Positions 1-7,928 of a DNA stretch of 21,684 nucleotides are shown piece after piece. The notes under the pieces were generated by a model, which worked only from the letters and a program-made list of their open reading frames with translations, made no database searches and was not told the DNA's origin. Within the stretch, counting starts at the first letter, position 1; each line of letters starts with the position of its first letter. The position numbers were made by a program, and so were the translations under genes. The DNA comes from Xanthobacteraceae bacterium. GTDB taxonomy: Bacteria; Pseudomonadota; Alphaproteobacteria; Rhizobiales; Xanthobacteraceae. The DNA is taken from contig JASHXZ010000115.1 of the NCBI GenBank assembly GCA_030043285.1, positions 1 to 21,684 on the forward strand, given 5' to 3'.

Positions 1-194
1 ATGCCTTCGCCGCCGTCGGCGTCGATCACGATGCGCTGCTTGCGGTCGTCCATGCGGAAGGCGAGCGAGCGGCGCGACTTGTCGATGCGCTGCAGGCCGA
101 GCAGCCCGCTGCCGTAGTGCGCCCAATCGTCCAAATCCTTGGCGCGGACCCCGACGTAACCCAGGGCCTGCGGAACCGCAGCGTGCGTCGTCAT
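1..194 (-). CDS. VOC-family / extradiol dioxygenase-like protein (N-terminal part only)
   Basis: Only the first 64 or so codons lie in the window; the rest is beyond the left edge. The translation contains a VOC-like start (QALGYVGVRAKDLDDWAHYG, then SGLLGLQ, then RSLAFRMDDRKQRIVID). This resembles the N-terminal domain of 2,3-dihydroxybiphenyl 1,2-dioxygenase-type ring-cleavage enzymes, in which a beta-alpha-beta-beta-beta module starts with a Gly-Tyr strand and an Asp-Trp helix. The metal ligands of that family lie in the C-terminal domain, so they cannot be checked and the enzyme could be a non-catalytic or glyoxalase-type relative. I chose the ATG at 194 because GAGG sits about five bases before it; an ATG at 215 in frame would add seven residues. 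It is read away from the repeat at 218-327. Confidence 0.6.
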   Translation of the reverse strand, partial: MTTHAAVPQALGYVGVRAKDLDDWAHYGSGLLGLQRIDKSRRSLAFRMDDRKQRIVIDADGGEG

Positions 195-217
195 GGCAAC
201 CTCGCTATCGCTCATGT

Positions 218-327
218 CCGTCACCCTGAGGCGCTCGGCCCGAAGGGCCGAGCCTCGAAGGGCGACGGCCCCAGCGCCTCGGCCGGCATCCTTCGAGGCT
301 CGCTTCGCTCGCACCTCGGGATGACGG
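218..327. repeat. Palindromic intergenic repeat (REP/BIME-like)
   Basis: The ends are an imperfect inverted pair: CCGTCACCCTGAGG at 218-231 against CCTCGGGATGACGG at 314-327, 12 of 14 matching. Inside lies a second inverted pair (GCCTCGAAGG at 252-261, CCTTCGAGGC at 290-299) and a hairpin GCTCGGCC/GGCCGAGC at 233-253 with a five-base loop. The right arm also carries the CTTCGCTCGCA module that recurs in the repeat at 21129-21285. Elements of this form are common between genes in Bradyrhizobium-like genomes; this is from memory, not a search. It lies upstream of the VOC gene and downstream of the Bug-type gene. Confidence 0.7.
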
Positions 328-365
328 TTAACTAACGTGATCCTTTATACCGAACGCGCCTCGCA

Positions 366-1349
366 TCAAATCTTGTCGATCTTGCCGACCTCGATCACGC
401 GCTTCCATTTGGCGATCTCGTCCTTGACGTACTGCGTGAAGTCGGCCGGCGTATCGCCGTCGGGGATGATGCCGAAGCTCAACATTTTCGCCCTGACGTC
501 GGGCATGCGGACGATCTCGGCGATGTTCTTCTGCAGAAGGTCGACCACCGCCACTGGCGTGCCGGCCGGCACGAATATGCCGGTCATGGTTTCGGCCTCC
601 TCACCCTTGATGCCGACCTCTTCGAGCGTCGGCACATTGGGCAAAGCTTCGAGCCGCTGCTTGCTGGCGATTGCCAGGGTCCGCACTTTGCCTTGCAGGA
701 TGAGCGGCGCCACATTGCCGAAGGCCGAGTTGGCGATCGGCGTAAAACCGCCGAGCAGCGATGTATTCAGCGGTGCGCCGCCGGTGAACGGCACGGTGAC
801 GAAATCGACGCCGAGATCCTGTTTGAGCATTTCGATCGACAGCGACGGCGTGGTGCCGGTGCCGGGCGACGCCACGCTGTATTTGCCAGGGTTCGCTTTG
901 AGCAAGCGGACCAGGTCCTGCATGGTCTCGGCCGGGAAATCGTTGTTGACCAGCCAGGCATTCGGCGTGGCGCCCGCCTTGGTGACCGGGATGAAATCCT
1001 TCAATACGTCGAATGGCACATTTTTGTAGAGGCTCGGATTGACCACGATGCTCGATGATGCGGACAGGATGGTGTAGCCGTCGCCTGCGGCGTGCGCGAC
1101 TTGACCCATGCCGATATTGCCGCCGGCGCCGCCAATATCCTCGATGAAGAATTGCCGGCCGAGCCGCTGCGAAAGATGCTGCGCGATCAGCCGCGTCACC
1201 ACGTCGGTGATGCCGCCGGCTGGAAACGGCACGATGATCTTGACCGGGTGATCCGGGTAATTCGCCGCTTGCACGCGCGGCGCCGAGGCGAACGCCAAGA
1301 GGAACGCCAAGCCGGCGAGCAGCATCAAAGACGTAACGAGTTTTTTCAT
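366..1349 (-). CDS. Tripartite tricarboxylate transporter substrate-binding protein (Bug family)
   Basis: Periplasmic binding protein expected to capture a small carboxylate or related acid and pass it to a TctAB-type membrane pair. No tctA or tctB gene lies nearby, so it is an orphan here, as most Bug proteins are. Residues 1-28 form a Sec signal (MKK, then a hydrophobic run, then RVQA). The mature start has the family signature PVKIIVPFPAGGITDVVTR, followed by GGAGGNIGMGQVAHAAGDGY, and later GTGTTPSLS and a VPTLEEVG stretch. At 327 residues it has the usual family length. A second ATG two codons upstream (1355) is possible, but GGGGA is spaced correctly for the ATG at 1349. A TTGACA hexamer lies about 70 bases upstream. 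The ligand cannot be deduced. Confidence 0.9.
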   Translation of the reverse strand: MKKLVTSLMLLAGLAFLLAFASAPRVQAANYPDHPVKIIVPFPAGGITDVVTRLIAQHLSQRLGRQFFIEDIGGAGGNIGMGQVAHAAGDGYTILSASSSIVVNPSLYKNVPFDVLKDFIPVTKAGATPNAWLVNNDFPAETMQDLVRLLKANPGKYSVASPGTGTTPSLSIEMLKQDLGVDFVTVPFTGGAPLNTSLLGGFTPIANSAFGNVAPLILQGKVRTLAIASKQRLEALPNVPTLEEVGIKGEEAETMTGIFVPAGTPVAVVDLLQKNIAEIVRMPDVRAKMLSFGIIPDGDTPADFTQYVKDEIAKWKRVIEVGKIDKI

Positions 1350-1393
1350 GGCCATTCCCCGCGCTCTTCACACTCTGCGTCGGCGTACGCGCG

Positions 1394-1421
1394 ATCTTTC
1401 CATGGGCCAAGTCCGTGTCAA
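1394..1421 (-). promoter_or_regulatory. Possible promoter of the Bug-type gene
   Basis: On the minus strand a perfect TTGACA (1421-1416) is followed after 16 bases by AAAGAT (1399-1394). The -35 is consensus but the -10 matches only three of six positions, so this may be chance. It lies in the 154-base space between the divergent Bug-type and MetE-C-like starts. I saw no good promoter for the plus-strand gene in the same space. Confidence 0.3.
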
Positions 1422-1503
1422 TCGCCGGCGTTAGGGCACTTCCGCGCAGCGCTGGCGGCCGCTATGGATGGCGGGCCTTCGCCGCAGCCCTTTAGTGTAC
1501 CGC

Positions 1504-2631
1504 ATGACAGAGCGTAGCGTTCCGCCGTTTTGCGCCGACCACGTCGGCAGCCTGATCCGCCCCGATGCGCTGATCGAAGCGCGGGCCGCCGCCGAGCGCG
1601 GTGAGATTGCAGTCGCCGAGCTTGCACGCATCCAACAGGCGGCGATCCGCGACGTCGTGCGGCTGCAACAGGACATCGGGCTCAAGGTCGTCACCGACGG
1701 CGAGTACAACCGCCAATCCTGGCAGCGCGATTTCCTGCTCAAGATCGGCAACGTCAAACCAATGGCGTCGCAATTGACAGTGCGCTTCCATTCCGCCGCC
1801 GGCACGCGCGATCACACGCCGCCATCGCTGCAAGTGGCCGGCAAGCTGTCGCGGCCGGCCGGCATTTTTGTCGATGATTTCAAGTTTCTGGTTTCGATCG
1901 CGCCGCCCGAAATGACCGCGAAGGTCACCATTCCGTCGCCGACGGTCGTGCACTTCCGCGGCGGCCGCGGTGCGATCGATGCGCGGGCCTATCCGGACAT
2001 GGCCGCGTTCTATGACGATCTGGCCGCGGTCTACCGCGCCGAGATCGCCGATCTGGCAGCGGCTGGCTGCCGCTATCTACAGATCGACGAGGTCAATCTC
2101 GCCTATCTGTGCGATCCGGAATTGCGTCGGCAGGTCGCCAGCCTGGGCGAGGACCCGGACGCACTGCCACGCGCCTATGCCCAGCTGCTCAACGCCGCGA
2201 TTGCCGATCGGCCGCCCGACATGGTGGTGTGCATGCATCTGTGCCGCGGCAATTTCGCCGGCGCCTGGATCGCCGAAGGCGGCTATGAGCCGGTCGCCGA
2301 GCTTCTGTTCAACGCCATCGATTTCGACGGTTATTTCCTGGAATACGATTCGCCGCGCGCCGGCGATTTCTCGCCGCTGCGCTTTTTGCCGAGGGGCAAG
2401 ATTGCGGTCCTCGGTCTCGTCACCACCAAGAGCCTGCAGCTCGAAACCAAGGACGAGCTTAAGCGCCGCATCGACGAGGCGAGCCGCTACGCGCCGGTCG
2501 AGCAACTCGCGCTGTCGCCGCAATGCGGCTTTTCCTCCGGCATCGGCGGCAACGCGATGACGGTCGAGGACGAGATCAAGAAGCTTAAGCTCGTGGTCGA
2601 AACCGCGCGCGAGGTGTGGGGCACTGCCTAG
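1504..2631 (+). CDS. Cobalamin-independent methionine synthase (MetE C-terminal domain)-like protein
   Basis: A 375-residue single-domain protein of the MetE C-terminal / YxjG type: a zinc TIM barrel that transfers a methyl group to a thiol. It lacks the N-terminal half of full MetE. Zinc ligands are visible in order: His245 and Cys247 (CMHLCRGN), Glu280 (YFLEYDSP) and Cys341 (LSPQCGFSSG). Near the start DHVGSLIRP and VVTDGEYNRQSW match the family, as does LQIDEVNLAYL. The methyl donor and acceptor of such proteins are generally unknown; methionine synthesis should not be assumed. The ATG at 1504 begins at the first family-like residues; an ATG at 1468 would add twelve unconserved residues and neither has a clear Shine-Dalgarno. 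It converges on the AI-2E-family gene with only ten bases between the stops. A second, divergent family member lies at 17249-18259. Confidence 0.85.
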   Translation: MTERSVPPFCADHVGSLIRPDALIEARAAAERGEIAVAELARIQQAAIRDVVRLQQDIGLKVVTDGEYNRQSWQRDFLLKIGNVKPMASQLTVRFHSAAGTRDHTPPSLQVAGKLSRPAGIFVDDFKFLVSIAPPEMTAKVTIPSPTVVHFRGGRGAIDARAYPDMAAFYDDLAAVYRAEIADLAAAGCRYLQIDEVNLAYLCDPELRRQVASLGEDPDALPRAYAQLLNAAIADRPPDMVVCMHLCRGNFAGAWIAEGGYEPVAELLFNAIDFDGYFLEYDSPRAGDFSPLRFLPRGKIAVLGLVTTKSLQLETKDELKRRIDEASRYAPVEQLALSPQCGFSSGIGGNAMTVEDEIKKLKLVVETAREVWGTA

Positions 2632-2641
2632 CGGCCCGGCC

Positions 2642-3676
2642 TCACGTCTGTGCGCCCTCGCGCCAGATCGCGATCAGCACCGAAATGATCGCCGGGCCGA
2701 GGAACAGGCCGATCAGGCCGAAGCTTTCCAGGCCGCCGAAAATGCCGAGCAGCACCCAGAGAAAGGGCAGGCGCGTCGAGCTGCCGATCAGAATCGGCCG
2801 CACGAAGTGATCGGCAATGAACACCACGATCGTGCCGAATACGAGCAACGCGATCGCTGCCGCGGTCTGCGACACCGCGAGCAGATAGAGCGCGCAGGCG
2901 ACATACACGATCGGCGCGCCGAACGGCACCATCGCCAGCACGGCTGTGACGAGACCCAACAAGACGGCGTGCGACAGTCCGGCGACCGCATAGGCGATGC
3001 CGAGCAGCACGCCTTCGCCGAGGCCGACCAGAACCAGCCCATTGACGGTGCCGCGCACCGCCGCGACGGCGTCCTTACCGAGGTGGCTGCCCGGTCGGCC
3101 GAACAGCCGGTCGGCGATCCGCTGCGCTTCATCCGTCACGCTCGGCCCGTCGCGATAAAGAAAGAACAGCGTCAGCACCGTGAAAACGAGCAGCGCCAAC
3201 CGATTGGCGAGTTCGACGCCGAGCGTGCGGGTGAAGCCGACAAACCCGCTGGTCTCGGCGCGGCCAAGGAGCGCGCGGGCGGCGCCCGGCTGGGCGAGGT
3301 TGTCCTGCCACCAGGCCGCGGCCGAGCCGCCGATATAGGGCAGATGCGACAGCCAGCCCGGAGTGCCGAGGCCGTGCTGCCGCACGTCGTCGATCCAATG
3401 CACGATGGCGCCGCTGTCGCGCGCCGCCTGCACGCCGAGCCTGATCAGCGGCAGCACCAGCACGATGGCGAGCACGAGCGTGAGCAGTGCGGCAATTGCG
3501 GTGTCACCCATGCCGCGCCGCGCCAGCCACTGGCGCAGCGGCCACGTGGCGATCGCCAGCACCGCAGCCCAGGCTAGCGCCGGCACGAAGCGCCACAATA
3601 TCCACACCGCCAACGCGACCACGGCCACGATCAGCGCCGTGCGCGCGACCCGTTGCGTATCCCAGCTCGTGTCCAT
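2642..3676 (-). CDS. AI-2E family transporter (UPF0118 / PerM-like membrane protein)
   Basis: A 344-residue inner-membrane protein with about seven or eight hydrophobic segments. Two or three lie near the N-terminus (TALIVAVVALAVWILW, then VPALAWAAVLAIATW), one follows at ALLTLVLAIVLVLPLI, and a cluster fills the C-terminal half. The family signature is clear: FFLYRDG, then VNGLVLVGLGEGVLLGI, then a long C-terminal stretch with HFVRPILIGSSTRLPFL and GLIGLFLGPAIISVL. Some relatives export autoinducer-2 and others are sodium/proton antiporters or have no known substrate, so the family name is not a function. The frame is open for another 72 codons upstream, but those residues are arginine-rich and unlike a membrane protein. 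I start at 3676, where GGCGGGGCGAC precedes the ATG. The gene follows the FAD oxidoreductase on the same strand after 122 bases. Confidence 0.88.
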   Translation of the reverse strand: MDTSWDTQRVARTALIVAVVALAVWILWRFVPALAWAAVLAIATWPLRQWLARRGMGDTAIAALLTLVLAIVLVLPLIRLGVQAARDSGAIVHWIDDVRQHGLGTPGWLSHLPYIGGSAAAWWQDNLAQPGAARALLGRAETSGFVGFTRTLGVELANRLALLVFTVLTLFFLYRDGPSVTDEAQRIADRLFGRPGSHLGKDAVAAVRGTVNGLVLVGLGEGVLLGIAYAVAGLSHAVLLGLVTAVLAMVPFGAPIVYVACALYLLAVSQTAAAIALLVFGTIVVFIADHFVRPILIGSSTRLPFLWVLLGIFGGLESFGLIGLFLGPAIISVLIAIWREGAQT

Positions 3677-3798
3677 GGCGTCGCCCCGCCGTGTCGGTGT
3701 CGGATGGTCTATATAATGATACCACGCATCGAGCGCACGGCCGGTCCATAGGCGGATCCGGAACGGCGACTGCGCCGGCTCGGTTGCGACGGATGGGT

Positions 3799-5388
3799 TT
3801 ATTTGCTCGTCAAATCCGCAATGACCGCCTGCGCGGCATTGTGGCCCGGCGCGCCGGTGACGCCGCCGCCCGGATGGGAGCCGGCGCCGCATAGGTAAAG
3901 GCCGGGCACCGGCATGCGGTAATCGGCATGGCCGAGCATCGGCCGCGCCGAGAACAATTGGTCGAGCGTAAGGGCGCCGTGAAAAATGTCGCCATTGGGC
4001 AGGCCGAAAGTGCGTTCGAGATCGAGCGGCGAAAGACTTTGCCGCGCGATAATGCTGTCCCTAAATCCCGGCGCGTAGGTTTCGACGGTGTCGATCATCA
4101 GGTCGGCGACGGTTTCGCGGTGTTGATCCCATGACGAGCCGTCGGCGAAGCGCGGCGTCACGTGCTGGCAGAACAAGCTCGCCACGTGCGCTCCCGAAGG
4201 CGCCAGGCTGTCATCGAGCACCGACGGAATCAGCATCTCGACGATCGGCTGGCGGCTCCAACCATGCGCCACGCAATCGCGGTAAGCGCGGTCCATATAG
4301 GCGAGGCTCGGCGCCAGGATGATGCCGGCGGTCAGATGATCGCCCGTGCCGGGCAGCGCGGCAAAGTCCGGCAGCTTCGATAAAGCAAGATTCATGCGGA
4401 ATGTGCCGGAGCCGGCTTTCCAATTCGTCATGCGCTTGAGCATCGCGGCTGGCACCGCCTCGCGCGGCAAGAGCGTGAGAAACAAATATTGCGGATTGAC
4501 GTTGGCGATCACCACGCGAGCGCGGATTGCAGCGCCGTCCTCAAGCAAGACTCCTGCGGCGCGCCCGCCTTCGACAATGATCTCGCGTACGGGTGCGTTG
4601 ACGTCGATGTGCGCGCCATGCGCGGCGGCCGCCTTGGCCATCGCCTGCGTAATCGCACCCATGCCGCCGATGGCGTGGCCCCACACGCCTTTCTTGCCGT
4701 TCACCTCGCCAAGCATGTGATGGACCAGCACATAGGCTGAACCGAGTGTGTACGGACTCGCCAGATTACCCACCACGGCATCGAAACCGAGCACCGCCTT
4801 GATCGGATCGGATTCGAACCAGCCATCGAGCATTTGCCCGGCCGACTGACGCACAAGGTTGAACGCCGCCTTCAATCCATCGGCCTGCCACAGTCGCTTG
4901 CCGATCGCGGCGAGCTTGCCGAGTTCGCCCACGGAACGTGGCAGGCTCGACAGCGAGAGATTGGGCGGCGCGCGCAGCATCAGCGCGCGTAACACGTCGG
5001 CAACGCGGCCGAGCTCGGCTTGGTAGGCCGGATAGCGAGCCGCATCCTTGGCGCTGAACTTTCCGATCTCGCGCTCGGTGCGGCCCTCGCCAGTGAGGAG
5101 ATAACCCCCGTCCGGCAGCGGCAAAAAATTCTGCGCGCGCCGCTCGACAATGCGCAGGCCATGAGCGTGGAGCTGCAAATCCTTGATGATCTTCGGCTGC
5201 AGCAGGCTGACCGTGTAGGCGGCCGTGGAATTGCGAAAGCCGGGGTGAAATTCCTCCGTCACCGCGGCGCCGCCGACCACGCCGCGGCGCTCGACGACGC
5301 GCACACGCAGGCCCGCCATGGCGAGATAGGCCGCGCAGGTCAGCCCGTTATGGCCGGCGCCGATGACGATGGCGTCGAGGTCGGGCAT
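3799..5388 (-). CDS. Phytoene dehydrogenase-like FAD-dependent oxidoreductase
   Basis: A 529-residue flavoprotein of the phytoene desaturase / CrtI-like (PYROXD2-like) family. The N-terminal FAD-binding Rossmann motif is intact: Gly10-x-Gly12-x-x-Gly15 (GAGHNGL) and Glu33 at the end of the second strand (VRVVERRG). The C-terminal FAD signature GLYLCGAGSHPGGGVTGAPG lies at about residues 496-515. The middle (LASPYTLGSAYVLVHHMLGE) matches the family. No carotenoid genes (crtB, crtE) are near, so carotenoid synthesis is not implied; relatives oxidise or saturate hydrophobic substrates of unknown kind. There is no signal peptide, so it is cytoplasmic or membrane-associated. The ATG follows an in-frame TAG directly and has no Shine-Dalgarno. 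It lies only 21 bases after the stop of the LivK-like gene, which suggests one transcript and translational coupling. Confidence 0.85.
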   Translation of the reverse strand: MPDLDAIVIGAGHNGLTCAAYLAMAGLRVRVVERRGVVGGAAVTEEFHPGFRNSTAAYTVSLLQPKIIKDLQLHAHGLRIVERRAQNFLPLPDGGYLLTGEGRTEREIGKFSAKDAARYPAYQAELGRVADVLRALMLRAPPNLSLSSLPRSVGELGKLAAIGKRLWQADGLKAAFNLVRQSAGQMLDGWFESDPIKAVLGFDAVVGNLASPYTLGSAYVLVHHMLGEVNGKKGVWGHAIGGMGAITQAMAKAAAAHGAHIDVNAPVREIIVEGGRAAGVLLEDGAAIRARVVIANVNPQYLFLTLLPREAVPAAMLKRMTNWKAGSGTFRMNLALSKLPDFAALPGTGDHLTAGIILAPSLAYMDRAYRDCVAHGWSRQPIVEMLIPSVLDDSLAPSGAHVASLFCQHVTPRFADGSSWDQHRETVADLMIDTVETYAPGFRDSIIARQSLSPLDLERTFGLPNGDIFHGALTLDQLFSARPMLGHADYRMPVPGLYLCGAGSHPGGGVTGAPGHNAAQAVIADLTSK

Positions 5389-5409
5389 CTAGCGAGCGCA
5401 GGCGCGGTT

Positions 5410-6681
5410 TCACGGCTTCTTTGCTTCGGCGTAGGGGTAGATCATGTTGGCCGATTTATATTCATCCGGCCACACGATCACTTCGTGGCTCGTGTCCTTG
5501 AACTGATCGAGCGAGTTGGCGATGACGTGCTGGAACTGCGTGAACACCACGCGCGATTTGGTCCATTCGCCGTCCTTGCCGAAGCTGATATTGCCGACCA
5601 CGGTCGAGAAGCTGTGCGTGTGCATGTAGGCGGCAAGCTTGATCTGGTCCAGCGTCTTGGCGCCTTCGACCGCCTCGCCCAGAACCTGGCCGGCCGCATA
5701 AGCGAGCGGCGGGAACGCCCAACCGACCGGGTCGATGTGTTCGCGTTGCGCAACGGCGCGGTACTTGGCGAGCACCTCCAGCGTGCCGGGAAAGGTGAAG
5801 GCCGGCGCCGGCAGAAACACCTCGTTGTTGACGATGCCATTCATCAGCGGGCCGAGCTGCACCTTGATGGGCGTCACCAAGAGCCCGATGAATGTGCCGC
5901 CGAACATTTTCGGGCTGAGGTTGATCTCATTGGCGGCGCGCACGATGCCGACCGAGTCCGGCGGATAGGCGGCGACATAAACGAGGTCGGGATTGAGCGC
6001 CGCAACTGCGTGCATGATCGGGGCGAAATCGGTCGTCGATGGCGGATATTTCTGGTCCATCACGGTCTGGAAGCCGCCGAGTTCCTTGATGCTCTCGCGC
6101 GCGCCATCGGCGGCGTTTTGGGCAAACTCGGCATCGGCGGCGACAATCGCGACCGTCTTCGGTCGCGGCTTTTGCGCGGCGGCGAGCTCGAAGAAACCCT
6201 CGGCAAACGACTTCTGCGGCTCAGGTCCGGTCGGCAGCATCGAGAAATATTGGTTGTAATGGAATTTGCTGTTGGCGGCGTTCGCCAGGATGCCGATGGT
6301 GGTCTTCTTGCTCTGCATCAGGAGCGGGATCGCCGGCGCCACCATGTTGGTGGCGTACGGTCCGATCAAGAGGTCGACCTTGTCGACGTCGATCAGCTTT
6401 GTATAAAGCGCCGGCACGTTGGCCGGATTGCTTTGATCGTCATAAAACACGAACTGGACCGGACGGCCGAGCAGCCCGCCTTTGACGTTGACGTCGTCGC
6501 GCCAGATTTGCAAGCCCGCCAGCACTTGCTTGCCGATCGGCGCCACGCCGCCGGTCAGCGCCATGGTCATGCCGATTTTGATCGGATCGGCGGCGTTGGC
6601 CGCGCTCGGCAAGATCAGCGCGCTGATCACCAGGAGTAGCGACAGTCCTGAGCCGTTTCGCCGTGAGCTAGACTTGCACAT
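5410..6681 (-). CDS. ABC transporter substrate-binding protein, branched-chain amino acid type (LivK-like)
   Basis: A periplasmic binding protein of the Peripla_BP_6 type that binds amino acids, amides or aromatic acids for a Liv-type ABC importer. Residues 1-30 form a signal peptide (basic start, then LSLLLVISALILPSAANA). The mature protein opens with DPIKIGMTMALTGGVAPIG, the family's first strand and ligand loop; GLLGRPVQFVFYDDQSNP and KVDLLIGPY follow as expected. I chose the ATG at 6681 because GGGAGGA sits nine bases before it; the longer frame to 6756 adds 25 residues and would bury the signal. At 423 residues it is slightly longer than typical. No LivHMGF permease or ATPase genes lie in the window. 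It sits 115 bases after the NMT1-like gene and just ahead of the FAD oxidoreductase. Confidence 0.9.
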   Translation of the reverse strand: MCKSSSRRNGSGLSLLLVISALILPSAANAADPIKIGMTMALTGGVAPIGKQVLAGLQIWRDDVNVKGGLLGRPVQFVFYDDQSNPANVPALYTKLIDVDKVDLLIGPYATNMVAPAIPLLMQSKKTTIGILANAANSKFHYNQYFSMLPTGPEPQKSFAEGFFELAAAQKPRPKTVAIVAADAEFAQNAADGARESIKELGGFQTVMDQKYPPSTTDFAPIMHAVAALNPDLVYVAAYPPDSVGIVRAANEINLSPKMFGGTFIGLLVTPIKVQLGPLMNGIVNNEVFLPAPAFTFPGTLEVLAKYRAVAQREHIDPVGWAFPPLAYAAGQVLGEAVEGAKTLDQIKLAAYMHTHSFSTVVGNISFGKDGEWTKSRVVFTQFQHVIANSLDQFKDTSHEVIVWPDEYKSANMIYPYAEAKKP

Positions 6682-6714
6682 GCTCGGTGTCCTCCCTTTG
6701 CGACGCCCGTTGCC

Positions 6715-6731
6715 CCCGCCAGCAGGGCGGG
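6715..6731 (-). other. Hairpin in the space before the LivK-like gene
   Basis: CCCGCC and GGCGGG form a perfect six-base-pair stem around a five-base loop, in the 115 bases between the NMT1-like stop and the LivK-like start. It is not followed by a T-run in the minus direction, so it is not a standard terminator. It could be an mRNA-processing or stabilising structure, or chance in GC-rich DNA. Confidence 0.3.
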
Positions 6732-6796
6732 AGCTTGAGGATATGTTTTCATTCAATCGCGGATCGTCCCTCTTGGGCGATGGATGATGTAAAGTA

Positions 6797-7783
6797 TCAC
6801 GCGCCGACCTTGACCGGCACGAACTGCGTCGTGAACAGCACCTTGTCGTCGGGAACCTGCTTGAGCAGCCCCATTTCGAGGAACGATTTCTTCAAGGTCG
6901 CAACCGCCTGCGGGTCGAAGGTGCCGTCGGTCGAGAAGCCGGGCATCTGCTCGTCGTAGGCGCGCGCCGCCACCGCCGGGCTGATGTCGATCACCTTGGC
7001 GGAAATCGCAACCGCCCGGTCCTTGTGCGCCTTCATGTAGGCGATGGTTTCGAACCAGCCTTGCAGGAAGGCGCGCACCGTGTCCGGATGCTTCTGCACG
7101 AGTTCGTCGCGCGCGAAGATCACGTGCGTGATGAAATGATCGACGAACGGCGTCCCCGTCGTGATGACGCGCCATTCCTTGGCTTCCTCGAGCTTGTAGC
7201 CGACTTCGAGCGCGCCGATATAGCCGTCGATCTGATGGGTCTTGATCGCGGCGCGCGCCGGCGGCATGCCGCCGATCGCCACTACATCGATGCCGTCCTT
7301 GCCCCAGCCCTTCTTTTCGTTGATGCGCTCGCCGATCCAGGCGGTCAGCGAACCGACCGTGGTGCAGCCGATCTTCTTGCCCTTGAGATCGTCGACGGTC
7401 TTGATCGGCGAATCGTAGCCGACCATCACCGCCATGTTGCGCGGCGTACCGTACATCGCGGCGACCGCCTTGGCGGGCACGCCCTTGGCGGCGAATGCCA
7501 TGCCGGGCCCGGAGCCGAGGCCGATATCGACGCTGCCGGCGGTGAGCAACTGCTGCAGCTTGGCGTCGCCCGAGGAGGCCGACGCCTCGATCGTGAGGCC
7601 GTGCTTGGCAAAGATGCCTTCCTGGATGCCGACGTCGAGCGGCGTGAAAGTCCAGGCGAACGGCACCACCTTGGCGACGCGCAGACTTTCGGCGGCGTGC
7701 GCGGGCGCAAGCCGCGCCGCCAGCGGGAGCATGGCGCCGCAGGCCGTGGCCGATAAGACGGTTCGGCGAGACAGGCGCGTCAT
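6797..7783 (-). CDS. ABC transporter substrate-binding protein, NMT1/SsuA-like, with Tat-type signal
   Basis: A 328-residue periplasmic binding protein of the NMT1/THI5 - SsuA/TauA group, which bind sulfonates, nitrate, thiamine precursors or aromatic acids. Residues 5-10 (SRRTVL) form a twin-arginine motif ahead of a moderately hydrophobic stretch ending at about residue 30 (AHAAES), which suggests export by Tat. Family features follow: VGIQEGIFAKHGLTIE, LLTAGSVDIGLG, then KTVDDLKGKKIGCTTVGSL and the ARAAIKTHQIDGYIG loop. The ATG at 7783 has GGAGG five bases upstream; the longer TTG-initiated form would start inside this ribosome-binding region. No permease or ATPase partner is present. Upstream is a 145-base gap after the amidohydrolase stop's neighbour start; it contains only a weak GCGGCA/TGCCGC inverted repeat at 7855-7870. 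Confidence 0.9.
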   Translation of the reverse strand: MTRLSRRTVLSATACGAMLPLAARLAPAHAAESLRVAKVVPFAWTFTPLDVGIQEGIFAKHGLTIEASASSGDAKLQQLLTAGSVDIGLGSGPGMAFAAKGVPAKAVAAMYGTPRNMAVMVGYDSPIKTVDDLKGKKIGCTTVGSLTAWIGERINEKKGWGKDGIDVVAIGGMPPARAAIKTHQIDGYIGALEVGYKLEEAKEWRVITTGTPFVDHFITHVIFARDELVQKHPDTVRAFLQGWFETIAYMKAHKDRAVAISAKVIDISPAVAARAYDEQMPGFSTDGTFDPQAVATLKKSFLEMGLLKQVPDDKVLFTTQFVPVKVGA

Positions 7784-7928
7784 GAATTCCTCCAACGAGT
7801 CGAAACGTTTTCCAGGGCTGGCAAAACATTGCAGAAATTCGGGCCTTTTGCCATGCGGCAGGATTGCCGCTTATTCGGCTGCGTCAATGTACCGGCAGCG
7901 CGACCACGCCTGAAACGCGGACCTGCCG

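Noticed and set aside
3712..3717. A perfect TATAAT on the plus strand
   Set aside because: There is no -35 at the right distance and no gene follows on that strand. The same AT-rich spot could help a minus-strand promoter for the AI-2E-family gene, but no convincing -35 was found there either.
3677..3892. A 72-residue N-terminal extension of the AI-2E-family protein
   Set aside because: The extension is basic and overlaps the end of the FAD oxidoreductase gene; family similarity begins only after the ATG at 3676, which has a GGCGGGGCGAC in front.
5020..6639. A 539-codon plus-strand open frame
   Set aside because: It runs antisense to both the FAD oxidoreductase and the LivK-like gene, crossing the boundary between them, and reads as arginine/aspartate/histidine-rich shadow sequence.
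7855..7870. GCGGCA/TGCCGC inverted repeat as a terminator or operator before the NMT1-like gene
   Set aside because: The stem is only six pairs with a four-base loop, has no T-run or promoter overlap, and such pairs are expected by chance in this base composition.
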